Notes: a model not told the origin generated them from the sequence alone. A stretch of 64,000 nt of DNA from Deinococcus sedimenti (GCF_014648135.1 NZ_BMQN01000001.1:868001-932000), one strand, 5' to 3'; shown: positions 47,912-57,267, counted from the stretch's first letter. Translations and numbers: made by a program.

Positions 47912-49276
47912 ATGACCGCATCCCGCCTTCCCCTCACGCTGCTTCTTGCCGTCACCAGCCTCCTGTCCGCGTGCCGCAGCGACCCTGCCGCGCCCGCTCC
48001 GGTCCAGGCGGACGCCCGCCTGAGCGTCGCCGCGACCCCCACCCCGACCGAGACGATCGCCGCACCGAAACTCACCGACCTGACGAAGACGTACCCGGGC
48101 GGTGTGCAGCCCCGCACCCTGGCACTCGACAAGAGCGTCCCGCTGATCCTCATTCACGGCGTGGGTGGCTGGGGCCGCGACGAGGGCCTGGGCCTGCGTT
48201 ACTGGGGCGGCCTGCTGGACGTCCAGGCCGACCTGCGCGCCCAGGGCTACACGGTGTACACCGCCAGCCTGGGCCCGGTCAGCAGCAACTGGGACCGCGC
48301 GGCGGAACTGTACGCGCAGATCAAGGGCGGCTGCGTGGACTACGGCGCGGCGCACGCCCAGGCGCAGGGGCACGCGCAGAAGGACACGAAGAAATGCTAC
48401 GCCGGGTTCTATCCCGCCTGGGACGCCGCGCACCCCGTGAACCTGCTGGGGCACTCCATGGGCGGGCAGACGGCGCGCCTGCTCGTGAAACTGCTGGATG
48501 ATGGGGACGCCGCGAACCGCGCCAGTGGCGGCCTGTTTGCCGGGGGCCGCGCCGGGTGGGTGCGCAGCGTCATGACGGTCAGCTCCCCGAACAGCGGCTC
48601 CCCGGCGGCGGACACGCTGCAGGACGCGATTCCCATGTTCAAGAACCTGATTCTGGCGTTCGCTGCCAGCGTCGGCAGTATCGACCCGGAGAACTTCGTG
48701 TACGACTTCGACCTGGGCCAGTGGGGCCTCAGTCGCGCGGCGGGCGAGGGCCTGAGCGCGTACAACACCCGCGTGTTCAACTCCTCCGTCTGGAAGTCTC
48801 GCGATCAGGCCGCGTGGGACCTGTCCGCGGACGGCTCGGCCGCGCTGAACACGTACGTGGGCCGCAGCCGCACCACGAAGTACTTCTCCTGGGAGACGAA
48901 CGCCACCAGCCGGGGGCTCGTCACGGGCTGGCAGTACCCGAACCCCACCATGAACGCGGTCCTCTCCCCCATCGCGTACCCGTACGCGTGGCCGCTGAAA
49001 CCGGGCCTGGGGAACATCAGCGGGCGCAGCCCCGGCGGGAGCGTCAGCTACGACAGCTCCTGGTGGGCGAACGACGGGATCGTCCCCAACCGCTCCATGA
49101 ACGCACCGCTGGGCCAGAGCAGCGTGGCGTACACCGGGCAGCTCACCGCACCCGGCAGCTGGTACCGGCTGGGCCGCGTGGACGGGTACGACCACCTCGA
49201 CATCACGGGGAACCTGTCGTTCCGGGACGTGAAAGCCTTCTACCGCAACCAGGCGGCGTTCCTGGCCGGGCAGTGA
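47912..49276 (+). CDS. Secreted lipoprotein lipase (triacylglycerol lipase family)
   Basis: 454 aa. Lipobox LLSAC at about 18-22 suggests surface anchoring. The lipase core has IHGVGGWGRDE (oxyanion), NLLGHSMGGQTARLL (Ser), and C-terminal VDGYDHLDITG (His); the sequence layout resembles staphylococcal/Geobacillus lipases, including WWANDGIVPNRSM and the Ca/Zn-site region. Splits long-chain triglycerides or esters outside the cell. ATG 47912 with SD AGGAGA. Confidence 0.87.
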   Translation: MTASRLPLTLLLAVTSLLSACRSDPAAPAPVQADARLSVAATPTPTETIAAPKLTDLTKTYPGGVQPRTLALDKSVPLILIHGVGGWGRDEGLGLRYWGGLLDVQADLRAQGYTVYTASLGPVSSNWDRAAELYAQIKGGCVDYGAAHAQAQGHAQKDTKKCYAGFYPAWDAAHPVNLLGHSMGGQTARLLVKLLDDGDAANRASGGLFAGGRAGWVRSVMTVSSPNSGSPAADTLQDAIPMFKNLILAFAASVGSIDPENFVYDFDLGQWGLSRAAGEGLSAYNTRVFNSSVWKSRDQAAWDLSADGSAALNTYVGRSRTTKYFSWETNATSRGLVTGWQYPNPTMNAVLSPIAYPYAWPLKPGLGNISGRSPGGSVSYDSSWWANDGIVPNRSMNAPLGQSSVAYTGQLTAPGSWYRLGRVDGYDHLDITGNLSFRDVKAFYRNQAAFLAGQ

Positions 49277-49331
49277 GGCCAGGAACCGAGCAGGAGGGAT
49301 GAACCACACCGTATGAGCTGATGCCAACGCA

Positions 49332-49365
49332 ACGACTCCCCACGAGAGATCATGTGAGGAGTCGT
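49332..49365. terminator. Hairpin between convergent genes
   Basis: ACGACTCC/GGAGTCGT with an 18-nt loop, between the lipase and the response-regulator gene. Confidence 0.55.
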
Positions 49366-49420
49366 CTGCTGGCGTGAAAGGCCGGGTGCGGGGATGCCGC
49401 CGGATGTTCACGTCTGTGCC

Positions 49421-50128
49421 TCATGCCAGGATGGGTTCCGGAATGTTCAGGGAGGTCGGGACTTCCAGCACCACGCCGCTGCCGTACGGCGCGTGAATCA
49501 GGTCCGTTCCCCCTGCGGCCTGCCTGAGCTTGGACCGGAGGCGGGCCAGATGGGAGTTGAGCGTGGTCAGTTGCGGCGCGTGCCCACTGGGCCAGCAGGC
49601 GTCCAGCAGGTCCTGCCGGGAGAGGCGCTGCCCGCTGTTGGCGGTCAGGTGTTCCAGCAGGCGGTACTCGGTTTCGCTCAGGGGCACTTCCTCGGCACCA
49701 ACCTGGCAGGCCCGCGCAGCGGGCAGCAGGGCCAGGGGACCGTGGTAGATCGGGGTGGCGCCCGGCGCGGTCCGCACCTGCACGCGCATCCGGGCCAGCA
49801 GTTCCCGCCAGGCGCAGGGCCGCACCACGTAATCGACCGCTCCGGCATCCATGAACGCCAGTTTGAGTTGCAGGTCGCCGTTCCCGGTGAGCAGGATGAC
49901 GGGGGGGTGGATGGGCCGCTCGAGGTGCAGCTGTTTCAGGAAGTCCAGGCCGTCACGGTCGGGCAGGCGGGTGTTCATCAGGATCAGCGAGGGGGGGTGT
50001 TCCGTGAGCTGCTGCCAGCCCTCGCGGGCGGTGGTAGCGACTGCCACCAGATACCCGTGCGAGGTGAGGCGCCGCAGCGCGGCCTGGACGGCCGGGTCCT
50101 CGTCCAGGATGAGCAGGCGGGTGGGCAT
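49421..50128 (-). CDS. OmpR-type response regulator with atypical receiver
   Basis: 235 aa: receiver domain (1-118) and winged-helix DNA-binding domain (about 135-225, VPLSETEYRLLEHL, LTTLNSHLARLRSKL). The acidic pocket (Asp9, Glu10, Asp11) and Thr81 are present, but the phosphoacceptor position in MNTRLPDRDG is Asn52 and the conserved Lys is Arg103, so normal phosphorylation is unlikely. No histidine kinase is next to it. It probably works as an orphan, phosphorylation-independent regulator. Confidence 0.85.
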   Translation of the reverse strand: MPTRLLILDEDPAVQAALRRLTSHGYLVAVATTAREGWQQLTEHPPSLILMNTRLPDRDGLDFLKQLHLERPIHPPVILLTGNGDLQLKLAFMDAGAVDYVVRPCAWRELLARMRVQVRTAPGATPIYHGPLALLPAARACQVGAEEVPLSETEYRLLEHLTANSGQRLSRQDLLDACWPSGHAPQLTTLNSHLARLRSKLRQAAGGTDLIHAPYGSGVVLEVPTSLNIPEPILA

Positions 50129-50153
50129 GACGCTCTCCTTGTCGCGCACGTGA

Positions 50154-50196
50154 GGAACGCGCCGCACCCCCGTTTCGGGAGGCGTCGGCGCGTTCC
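50154..50196 (-). terminator. Terminator after the DUF11 lipoprotein gene
   Basis: Perfect 11-bp stem GGAACGCGCCG/CGGCGCGTTCC between the DUF11 gene and the response-regulator gene. Confidence 0.6.
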
Positions 50197-50206
50197 GGGC
50201 CGGAGA

Positions 50207-52918
50207 TCAGGGAATGACGGTGGTAGACTCGGCCTTGAAGTTGGTCTGCGCCTGGCCGCTGCTTTCAGCGGTGTTGTTCCAGCGCATGGTCTGCTGGTAC
50301 TGACGGGCGACCGTGCCGGCGGGCGCGGTGACCTGCGTGCGGATCCAGAGCACACCACCGGGCGCCACGCGGAACGTGGGGTTCAGGGTGATGGTCTGCT
50401 GGCCGACGCCGCTGTTCGCGCTGACGGTGTACTGGGTGCCCAGGGTCAGCAGGGTGCTGCTGGCGTTCGTGTAGTCGCTGGTGACCGCGCCGGTCTGCGG
50501 GTCACGGGTGGGAGTGGCGTCGTAGTAGACCTGGGTGTTGCTGAAGTTGAAGATGCCCGGGGTCTGCTGGATGGGGTCGGTGGCACCGAAGTTGTAGATC
50601 AGGACGTTGTTCAGCGCACCTTCGTTCGAGGACGGCTCGACGCTCGCGGCGCTGGCCAGGATGGTGCCGGTGGCGTCGCCGCCGCGGATCGGGTCGACCG
50701 TGTCGGTCAGCTGCGTCTGCTCGGAGATGAACGAGGTGACGGTGACGCAGGCGCGGGCCTGACCGGTGCCGCCGTTGGTGCTGGTGTAGCTGCCGGTGTC
50801 GCAGTATTCGCCGCGGGGGGCGCCGGCGGGCACGGTGCTCGTGATGGTCAGGGTCAGGCTCTGGCCGGGGTTCAGGGTCAGCGCGGCGGGCACGGTGCTG
50901 ACGGTGCGGGTGGTGGCGTCGTAGGTGACGCTGCCGGCCTGCGCGGTGCCGGACACGACGTAGCTGCCGCTGCCGAAGTTCATGAACGTGGTGTTCAGGT
51001 TGCCCAGCAGGTCCTTGACGGCGACGTTCGTCGCGGCGGCGGATCCGTTGTTGGTGACCGTGATGACGCTCTGGTAGCTGCTGCCGGGGGTCAGCTGGTT
51101 GATGGCCGGCTGGTTGGGTGCCGCCTGGTTGAGCTTGGTGATGGCCAGGGCGGGCGACGCGACCTTGAAGCAGGGAATGTCGGACGTGCCGGTGAGGGCC
51201 GAGCCGTTGTTGCTGGTCGCGGTGAAGGTACCCTGGTCGCAGTAGGTGCCGTCGACGCTGCCGGTCGCGGCGAACGTGAAGGTCTGCGAGGCGCCCGCGG
51301 CGAGGTTGAACGCGGCGGAGGTGAAGCCGTCATTGCCGTTGTTGGTGACGGCGACGGTCTGCGGGGCGGTGGCGACGGTGCCGGTGATGGCGTAGTTGGC
51401 GGCGACGGTGTTCTGTGCCAGCGCGTCGGTCACGACCACGTTCGTCGCGGGGGCGTTCCCGCCGTTGCTGACGGTGATGCGGGCGTAGACGGGAGTGTTC
51501 GGGGCGACGGTGACGCCGCTCGCGATGGGCGTGAAGGCGCCGGCCGCGTCGACGGTACCGAGCGTCTTGACGATGTTGACCGTGGGCGCCGTGACCGTGA
51601 GGCAGGCTTCGTCGGACAGGTTGGGGGTGACGGTGCCGAACGCACCGTTGTTGTAGGAGACGATGGTCGCCACGTCGCAGTACACGCCGACCGCGCTGGC
51701 CTGCGCGGGGAAGGTGAAGGTGCGGCTCGCGCCGGGGGCCAGGTCGAAGGCCACGTCGAAGCCGTCGGTGGCGTTGGCGGTGGTGCTGGCGGGCGCGGTG
51801 ATGCTGTACGCGGCGGCGTTTCCGGAGCGCAGGACGTCGTTCAGGCGGATGTTCGTGGCAGGACCGGCGCCGGTGTTGGACACGGTGATCGAGAAGTTCT
51901 GCGCCTGGTTGATGCCGGCCTGGTTGTTGTCAGGCGTCTTGGTGATGGTCAGGCGGGCGCTGGGGGCGAAGGTCTTGTTCAGGAACTGCTTGGTCACTTC
52001 CGTGCCATTCACGTACGCGATGGCGCGGACGCGGGCGGTGGCCTGCGTGGTCACGGCGGGGTCGTGGTTCAGCGTGGTCCAGGTGAAGCCGTTGGTGTCG
52101 GGCGTGTTCACGCCGGTCACGTTGTACAGCGGGTACTGGGTGCTGCTGGGGAAGCGAGCGTTCGTCCCGGTCGAGCTGTTGGTGTACGTGTTGGCGCTCA
52201 TGGCGTTGTCGTTGATGTCCTGCCCGGTGATGGGCGCGCCGGAAGGCTGACCGCCGTCGTCCGCGGCGGAGAAGCGCACGTTGCCGGTCTGCTCCAAGAT
52301 GTCCCAGCGGACGTTCGCGCCCACGATGGGGTAGATCCTGCCGTCAGCGGCCTTGAAGCCCACGTAGCCGCCGGCGACGTTCTGGCTGTTCAGGGGAGCG
52401 ACTTCGTCCTGCTCACCGGCGGTGGGGGCCGCGGGGGTGCCGATGGTGCCCACCAGAGCGGGGTCAAGACCGGCGTTGGCTTCGTTCTCCATCCAGGCGT
52501 AGAACACGAAGCGGGTGCCGGCGTTGTTCAGGTCGTCCTTGGTGATGGCGATCATCTTGCCGCTGGCGTCCATATAGTACGCGCCCGAGACGGTGTTGGC
52601 AGCCAGGGTGGGGTAGGCGAGGTTGCTGCTGCCGCCAGACACGATGGTGAAGTTCTGGGTGTTGGGCTGGAAGCCGTCCTTGCTGTACGTGGCCGTGTAG
52701 GTGCCAGGAGCCAGGGTGGAGTAGCCCGTGGAGGGAATGATGTTGCCGCTGCTGTCGCGGATGGTCAGCGTGTAGCCGTTGGGGTTGGCGGGAAGGTTGA
52801 CGCTGCCGGTGGTGACGACGGGCGTAGTGGGGGTGGGGGTGGTGCTGCCGCCACCGCAGGAGGCAAGGAGCAGGACACTCGTAAGGGCCGCGATACCGAC
52901 TTTCATCTTGTTGTTCAT
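50207..52918 (-). CDS. Large surface lipoprotein with DUF11 repeats
   Basis: 903 aa. Lipobox LLLASC (about 16-21) followed by a Gly/Thr/Pro-rich linker. An N-terminal PEGA-like beta unit (about 38-100, SVNLPANPNGYTLTIRDSSG) is followed by at least three DUF11 repeats, recognised by T-x-x-N-x-G-x-x-x-A-T-N: ITVSNTGAGPATNIRLND, ITVSNGGNAPATNVVVTD, ITVTNNGSAAATNVAVKD. Most likely an envelope or adhesion protein. Few cysteines beyond the pairs PNLSDEACLT and SDIPC. Confidence 0.82.
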   Translation of the reverse strand: MNNKMKVGIAALTSVLLLASCGGGSTTPTPTTPVVTTGSVNLPANPNGYTLTIRDSSGNIIPSTGYSTLAPGTYTATYSKDGFQPNTQNFTIVSGGSSNLAYPTLAANTVSGAYYMDASGKMIAITKDDLNNAGTRFVFYAWMENEANAGLDPALVGTIGTPAAPTAGEQDEVAPLNSQNVAGGYVGFKAADGRIYPIVGANVRWDILEQTGNVRFSAADDGGQPSGAPITGQDINDNAMSANTYTNSSTGTNARFPSSTQYPLYNVTGVNTPDTNGFTWTTLNHDPAVTTQATARVRAIAYVNGTEVTKQFLNKTFAPSARLTITKTPDNNQAGINQAQNFSITVSNTGAGPATNIRLNDVLRSGNAAAYSITAPASTTANATDGFDVAFDLAPGASRTFTFPAQASAVGVYCDVATIVSYNNGAFGTVTPNLSDEACLTVTAPTVNIVKTLGTVDAAGAFTPIASGVTVAPNTPVYARITVSNGGNAPATNVVVTDALAQNTVAANYAITGTVATAPQTVAVTNNGNDGFTSAAFNLAAGASQTFTFAATGSVDGTYCDQGTFTATSNNGSALTGTSDIPCFKVASPALAITKLNQAAPNQPAINQLTPGSSYQSVITVTNNGSAAATNVAVKDLLGNLNTTFMNFGSGSYVVSGTAQAGSVTYDATTRTVSTVPAALTLNPGQSLTLTITSTVPAGAPRGEYCDTGSYTSTNGGTGQARACVTVTSFISEQTQLTDTVDPIRGGDATGTILASAASVEPSSNEGALNNVLIYNFGATDPIQQTPGIFNFSNTQVYYDATPTRDPQTGAVTSDYTNASSTLLTLGTQYTVSANSGVGQQTITLNPTFRVAPGGVLWIRTQVTAPAGTVARQYQQTMRWNNTAESSGQAQTNFKAESTTVIP

Positions 52919-53357
52919 GTGTGCGCCTCCCAGGCATGAATCAACGCATCCCGGCCCTCTCTGAAGGCAGGATGAGTCACTTCGTGGTGGAGCTTGAAGT
53001 GGTTGACTGCTTCATTAACCCATTGATGCAAGGTCGGCTTATGAGCCCAGTCTCCATGAGAGGTTCAACTGACGTTCAGCTGGGATTTAGGTCTGATGAC
53101 AAGTTGCAAAACGTGAACATTATTGTTTATAATCTTTATTCCAAACTCATAATTTATCAGTTTGATTTCTGGAAGACCTCAGAAATTAAATGCAGTTCTC
53201 TTCACGCAACAAGCATTGAGGAGGCGGTCCTGAGCCCGATTGTGAGAGCTTTCGCCTGTTTTGCAATTTCCATCACAATTTTCAGACTCATCTCTCGAAG
53301 CAGCACGAGTAACACAGTCGTCACTTTCATCGAAAAGGGCACATCCGCGCAGAGGAC
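52919..53357. other. AT-rich intergenic stretch, no supported gene
   Basis: About 440 bp, clearly poorer in GC than the surroundings. An open frame of 148 codons (52921-53367) has no ribosome-binding site, no recognisable domain and overlaps the tRNA terminator, so it is not called. It is the chromosomal flank next to the island. Confidence 0.5.
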
Positions 53358-53390
53358 AAAAAAATGACCTCCGATCTTCTCGAAGGTCAT
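53358..53390 (-). terminator. Terminator of the tRNA-Leu gene remnant
   Basis: ATGACCT/AGGTCAT stem followed by seven T on the minus strand, 5 bp past the CCA end. Confidence 0.8.
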
Positions 53391-53394
53391 CTGG

Positions 53395-53445
<51 letters not shown>

Positions 53446-53612
53446 GTCGTTAGGAGCGCCCAGGCAGCGGCAGATGCGTCAACACCGGCATTTTACGGTC
53501 TCTGGTTGCCCCCGTAAAGCGCGGGCGGCACTCGATTCGGGCACTGGGACCTGAGGCGCGTCGGCGGGCGCTGATGGACGCCAGAGCGGGGGCATCTGCC
53601 GAGTACGGAGAA

Positions 53613-53642
53613 GCCCCGTGCACAGGCGCCTGTGCACGGGGC
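53613..53642 (-). terminator. Perfect 30-bp palindrome, terminator of the HNH gene
   Basis: Two 15-base arms without spacer (GCCCCGTGCACAGGC and its complement), followed on the minus strand by TTCTCC, 14 bp past the stop. Confidence 0.7.
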
Positions 53643-53655
53643 GGGGGAGTGGGCC

Positions 53656-54162
53656 TCACTTCCAGATCTCACCGTCTCGGATGCGCTTGATGGCACCAGG
53701 GGTCACGCCGTACTGCGCGGCCAGTTCGGTCAGCAATCCATGGCGCGTGGGCAGGGACCTGATGTGATCGACGTCCCGGCGCGAGAGCTTGGCGCGTCCG
53801 TTGCGCTCACCGCTGGGTCCACCCTTGCCGGTCTTCCGGCCCTTGCTGACCATGTCGGCCATGTTCTCGTCGTGGGTGCCGGCGAACAGGTGTTCTGGGT
53901 TGACGCAGCGTGGGTGGTCACAGGTGTGGCAGGCGACCTGACCGGCGCTCAGGGGACGGCCGTGCAGCGCGAGGGAGAGGTGACTGGCCTGGTACGCGTA
54001 GGCCCCGTCCTTGGTGGTGATCTTGGCCACGGCGTAGCGGCTGCCGGGGCTGACGGTCCAGATCCAGCAGCCGGTGTCGGGGTCGATGTCGTAGGAGCGG
54101 TGGAAGCGGGCGGTGGTGCGCGGGAGGTCTTTGATCTGATCAGTGGTCAGGGGCGATTTCAT
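53656..54162 (-). CDS. HNH endonuclease with C-terminal HTH
   Basis: 168 aa. The HNH_3-type nuclease core reads VACHTCDHPRCVNPEHLFAG followed by THDENMADMVSKGRK, as in phage homing endonucleases; upstream is DTGCWIWTVSPGSRYA. A helix-turn-helix of the resolvase type (LLTELAAQYGVTPGAIKRI) ends the protein. ATG 54162 is chosen as the first Met before conserved sequence. First gene inside the island. Confidence 0.85.
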   Translation of the reverse strand: MKSPLTTDQIKDLPRTTARFHRSYDIDPDTGCWIWTVSPGSRYAVAKITTKDGAYAYQASHLSLALHGRPLSAGQVACHTCDHPRCVNPEHLFAGTHDENMADMVSKGRKTGKGGPSGERNGRAKLSRRDVDHIRSLPTRHGLLTELAAQYGVTPGAIKRIRDGEIWK

Positions 54163-54266
54163 GACTCGGTTGTCGCACTGTCTACCACTGCGAACATGAG
54201 CAAAAATGCGTGTGGTACGCACTTTTCGGGAATCTATCCCGTGTTGAACCAGATGGATTGACGGGC

Positions 54267-54479
54267 ATGCTTTCTCATGCGTGGTGCGCTATTTGCACTG
54301 AGTACAAATGCCCGGCCTGCGCGCGTGGAGGCAGAGGTATAGAGGTTGCCTTCAAAAAGCGGGGCATGTGGCAATGGACCGAATTGTGGGTTGATACGCT
54401 GTCTGTGTCACACAACGAGGGACGCGGGGCCTTGAATTGGCGGGATCACATGCGTGACGATCATCCTCTGCGGGTGTAG
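54267..54479 (+). CDS. Possible small zinc-binding protein
   Basis: Open frame of 70 codons (a longer GTG reading starts at 54210). It has CAICTEYKCPAC, two CxxC knuckles close together, and a later DHMRDDHP, so a zinc site is conceivable. No clear SD sequence and no known family; it may be spurious. Confidence 0.35.
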   Translation: MLSHAWCAICTEYKCPACARGGRGIEVAFKKRGMWQWTELWVDTLSVSHNEGRGALNWRDHMRDDHPLRV

Positions 54480-54524
54480 GAACCTGTCAGAGACAACCTC
54501 GTACCCTCACATTGGGAGGCCAAC

Positions 54525-54788
54525 ATGCCAGTTATCGACCATATCGCTCAGCCCGACTCCGCCGTGATCCGCGAGCTCCTCCTGAAGTGCTTCGCTGGAA
54601 GCACCGAGCCTAAGGAGCCCCAGCAGTGCCTTCAGAGTGTCCTCTCTACCCACCGGTCTGTCTCCCATGACCGTGCAGTCGGCGTGATGTGGAGCATGAT
54701 CAACGACGGCGAGCTCAGCATGCAGCCGGATCGTCGACTCACCTTGTCCCAGCGCTTGGTGTCTTGGAATCAGGCACGCGTACTTTGA
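54525..54788 (+). CDS. Small protein coupled to dGTPase, unknown
   Basis: 87 aa, SD GGGAGG 8 nt before the ATG. Mostly helical by eye, no motif recognised. Its stop overlaps the TTG start of the dGTPase gene (TTGA), so the two are translated together. Such tight coupling suggests a regulator or partner of the dGTPase. Confidence 0.7.
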   Translation: MPVIDHIAQPDSAVIRELLLKCFAGSTEPKEPQQCLQSVLSTHRSVSHDRAVGVMWSMINDGELSMQPDRRLTLSQRLVSWNQARVL

Positions 54789-56140
54789 CGACGGAACCTA
54801 TCCAGCCAAGTCGCTTGCAGCGGTTCACGCCTGAGCGCCCACTTGCACAGACGAGGGTGAATGATCCTCGTACGCCAGAGCAGCACGACCGCGATCGCGT
54901 CTTACACACCGACGAGTTCCGGCGCCTGGCTGGCATTACGCAGGTCATCACTCCTACAGGTCACTCGTTCCACAACCGTCTGACGCACTCGCTTGAAGTG
55001 GCCCAGATCGCCCGTCGGCTCTCCGAGAATCTGGCGGCGCAAGCCCCTGAGAAGCACCGTGGCGCGATCAACCCAGACGTTGTGGAGACTGCCGCACTGA
55101 TCCATGACCTTGGACACCCTCCATTCGGCCACGTGGGCGAAGAGATGTTGGATGCCTTGGGTCAAGCAGCCGGTCTTGAGGATGGCTTTGAAGGGAACGC
55201 ACAGTCTTTTCGTATCGCAACGAGGATTGCTGTCCACAAAGCCTCTTACCTCGGACTTGGTCTAACCCGGGCAACGCTGAACGCGTCGCTGAAATACCCG
55301 AACTTGCGCGGACCAAAGCCGCCTCAAGGCAGGGACGACAAGCGGGCGAAGAAGTTGTACAAGAAGTTCGGTGCTTATACCGACGATGCAGAGGCGTTCG
55401 CTTTTGCGCGTGAGCTCTCTGCTGATGACTCGCCAAGCATCGAGGCGCAAATCATGGATTATGCTGATGATATCGCCTACTCCATGCATGACTTGGTTGA
55501 TTTCTACAGGGCAGGTATAATTCCCATTGCCGATCTTGTGGATAATCTCAATCAGTTCTTCGATGCCCACAAAGAGCATTTCCTGCCCAGTGAGTATGAG
55601 CACAAAGAGGATGAAGCGCTTGAGATTGTTAGGCGTATCTTCGACATGATGCCCCGTTCGATGTTCAGGGGCGACCATGAAGCGAAGGCGCGTCTTCGTG
55701 ACTTTATGTCAGCGCACATCACCGCGTACAGCCAGCTGAGCATAGATTGGAATCAGCCAACCCCGCAGCTGATTATCTCCGCTGAGCACCGGCTGGAGCT
55801 GGCCTTCCTGAAGCGCATCATCTGGGAGTACGTCATTCTCCGGCAGCAGTTGGCAAGCCAGCAAGCAGGGCATAGGCGCATCATCACTGTCCTGTTCGAT
55901 ACGTACCTTGATGCGGTGGAGCAAGCCGCGAAGAAGGGCTCCCACAGCCTGATTCCGCCTGGCTTTGCACACGAGGCCTGCCTTGGAGAGAGCCCCGCAG
56001 AAGGCGTGCCGCATCATCCCGCCCACGTCCGCTTGGCCATCGACATCGTGTCAAGCCTGTCGGACGCGCAGGCGCAGGCCATCTACCTCCGAGTGACGGG
56101 TATTAACCCGGGTCAAATTACCGACAACATCTTCTACTGA
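54785..56140 (+). CDS. dgt: dGTPase / dNTP triphosphohydrolase
   Basis: 451-aa HD-domain enzyme that splits dGTP or other dNTPs into nucleoside and triphosphate. Family opening DRDRVLHTDEFRRLAGITQV (about 35-54), then the metal site HSFHNRLTHSLEVAQIARRL and LIHDLGHPPFGHVGEEML (HD at 107-108) and DYADDIAYSMHDL (third Asp). TTG start overlaps the upstream stop. dGTPases on islands can starve phage of dNTPs; that role is inferred from context. Confidence 0.88.
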   Translation: MTTEPIQPSRLQRFTPERPLAQTRVNDPRTPEQHDRDRVLHTDEFRRLAGITQVITPTGHSFHNRLTHSLEVAQIARRLSENLAAQAPEKHRGAINPDVVETAALIHDLGHPPFGHVGEEMLDALGQAAGLEDGFEGNAQSFRIATRIAVHKASYLGLGLTRATLNASLKYPNLRGPKPPQGRDDKRAKKLYKKFGAYTDDAEAFAFARELSADDSPSIEAQIMDYADDIAYSMHDLVDFYRAGIIPIADLVDNLNQFFDAHKEHFLPSEYEHKEDEALEIVRRIFDMMPRSMFRGDHEAKARLRDFMSAHITAYSQLSIDWNQPTPQLIISAEHRLELAFLKRIIWEYVILRQQLASQQAGHRRIITVLFDTYLDAVEQAAKKGSHSLIPPGFAHEACLGESPAEGVPHHPAHVRLAIDIVSSLSDAQAQAIYLRVTGINPGQITDNIFY

Positions 56141-56168
56141 ATCCAACGAAAATGCCGCATGGTTCATC

Positions 56169-56210
56169 AACGCCGAGGCGGGCGCCTGATCAGGCGCCCG
56201 CCTCGGCGTT
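56169..56210. terminator. Perfect 42-bp palindrome, bidirectional terminator
   Basis: Two 21-base arms without spacer, starting AACGCCGAGGCGGGCGCC, between the convergent dGTPase and restriction endonuclease genes; ends in TTTCGG on the plus strand. Confidence 0.75.
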
Positions 56211-56217
56211 TCGGGAC

Positions 56218-57267
56218 TTACTTCTTGACGCGCAGGCTCATCAGGCCGTCGGGTTCAGTCCGGTACCACACGTCCGTGTTCCACGCGACCGAGTGGATCA
56301 ACTTGCGTGCTGCGGTCGACTGCCGGTCTTCGAAGGCAGTCAGGAAGCGCACGCCCTCTTCTTCGAATCCGCATTCGAGGGCGAGTGCCAGCAGTTCGCG
56401 GCGGCGGCGCTCGGTGATGGCGCCGTCAGTGTGAACCACCTCGACGAAGGTAAGCACATGCGGGTCGACGTCGACGTCGATCAGGACGATATCCGGCAGC
56501 AGGCGCCCGATGTCGATTTTCAGGCCAGCGATGTCCAGAAGAAGCTCATCCCGGTAGTTCAACTTATTGCCGCTCTCGCTGATCAGCAGCACGTTGCTGT
56601 TCGGGGAGAAGCGGGGGATGTAGTCCTCAATCACACCCTGCGTGATCAGGCTGGACAGTCCGGGGCCCATCTGGTGGGTGGTGCCGTCAGGCATGCGGAC
56701 GCGGACCGGGGTGCGGGCCTTGGCTTTGAACTGCTTGGTCAGCTTGGCCCGGCGCACAGCCGCCGTGCTCAGGTGGGCCTTCTGCCAGCTCTCGATCTGT
56801 TCGTCCGTGACGTTGCTGCTCTTCAGCAGCGTGGCGAAATCCAAGGCCAGGGCGTAGCGGGGGGCCGAGGAGGTCGTCACGATGCCGGGGCGCTCCACCA
56901 CCGCCCCGATCTCGATCAGGCCGTTCCGCAGCACGTTGTCGCGGATGGTCTCGCGCGTGTTCTCGCGGTACCAGGCATCGGCTGCGGTCGGCCGGTCCTT
57001 GGGCTTAGTGGAGGAGACGGCCGCGTAGTAGGTCTCGCGGGACTCGTCGTCCGTCAGGGCGGCCTGGGTGTCCCCCATGCGGGTGACCAGGTGGGAGGGG
57101 CTGAACCAGCGGTTATTGCCCTCCACTTGGTCGCAGTACAGCATCGTGAACACGGTGCGCGCGGCCGCCTTGCTTACGAGGTCGGCCCGGGTGGCCAGGC
57201 TCTTCGGAATGAAGAGCTCGAGCTTGCTTTGGACGTAGTCCGGGTGCAGGTAGTCAGGTGTCTTCAC
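56218..57267 (-). CDS. BsuBI/PstI-type restriction endonuclease
   Basis: 349 aa. The C-terminal region matches the BsuBI/PstI family: PDIVLID (Pro258-Asp259) and LTFVEVVHTDGAITERRRREL (Glu276 and the basic segment) form a PD-(D/E)xK-like nuclease site; the N-terminal helical part (about 1-200) is the family's DNA-binding half. Known members cut CTGCAG, but specificity here is not shown by the sequence. Its start overlaps the methylase stop by ATGA. Confidence 0.82.
   Translation of the reverse strand: MKTPDYLHPDYVQSKLELFIPKSLATRADLVSKAAARTVFTMLYCDQVEGNNRWFSPSHLVTRMGDTQAALTDDESRETYYAAVSSTKPKDRPTAADAWYRENTRETIRDNVLRNGLIEIGAVVERPGIVTTSSAPRYALALDFATLLKSSNVTDEQIESWQKAHLSTAAVRRAKLTKQFKAKARTPVRVRMPDGTTHQMGPGLSSLITQGVIEDYIPRFSPNSNVLLISESGNKLNYRDELLLDIAGLKIDIGRLLPDIVLIDVDVDPHVLTFVEVVHTDGAITERRRRELLALALECGFEEEGVRFLTAFEDRQSTAARKLIHSVAWNTDVWYRTEPDGLMSLRVKK

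Noticed and set aside
52921..53367. 148-codon open frame right of the DUF11 gene
   Set aside because: No ribosome-binding site, no domain, and it runs into the tRNA terminator; likely chance in AT-rich DNA.
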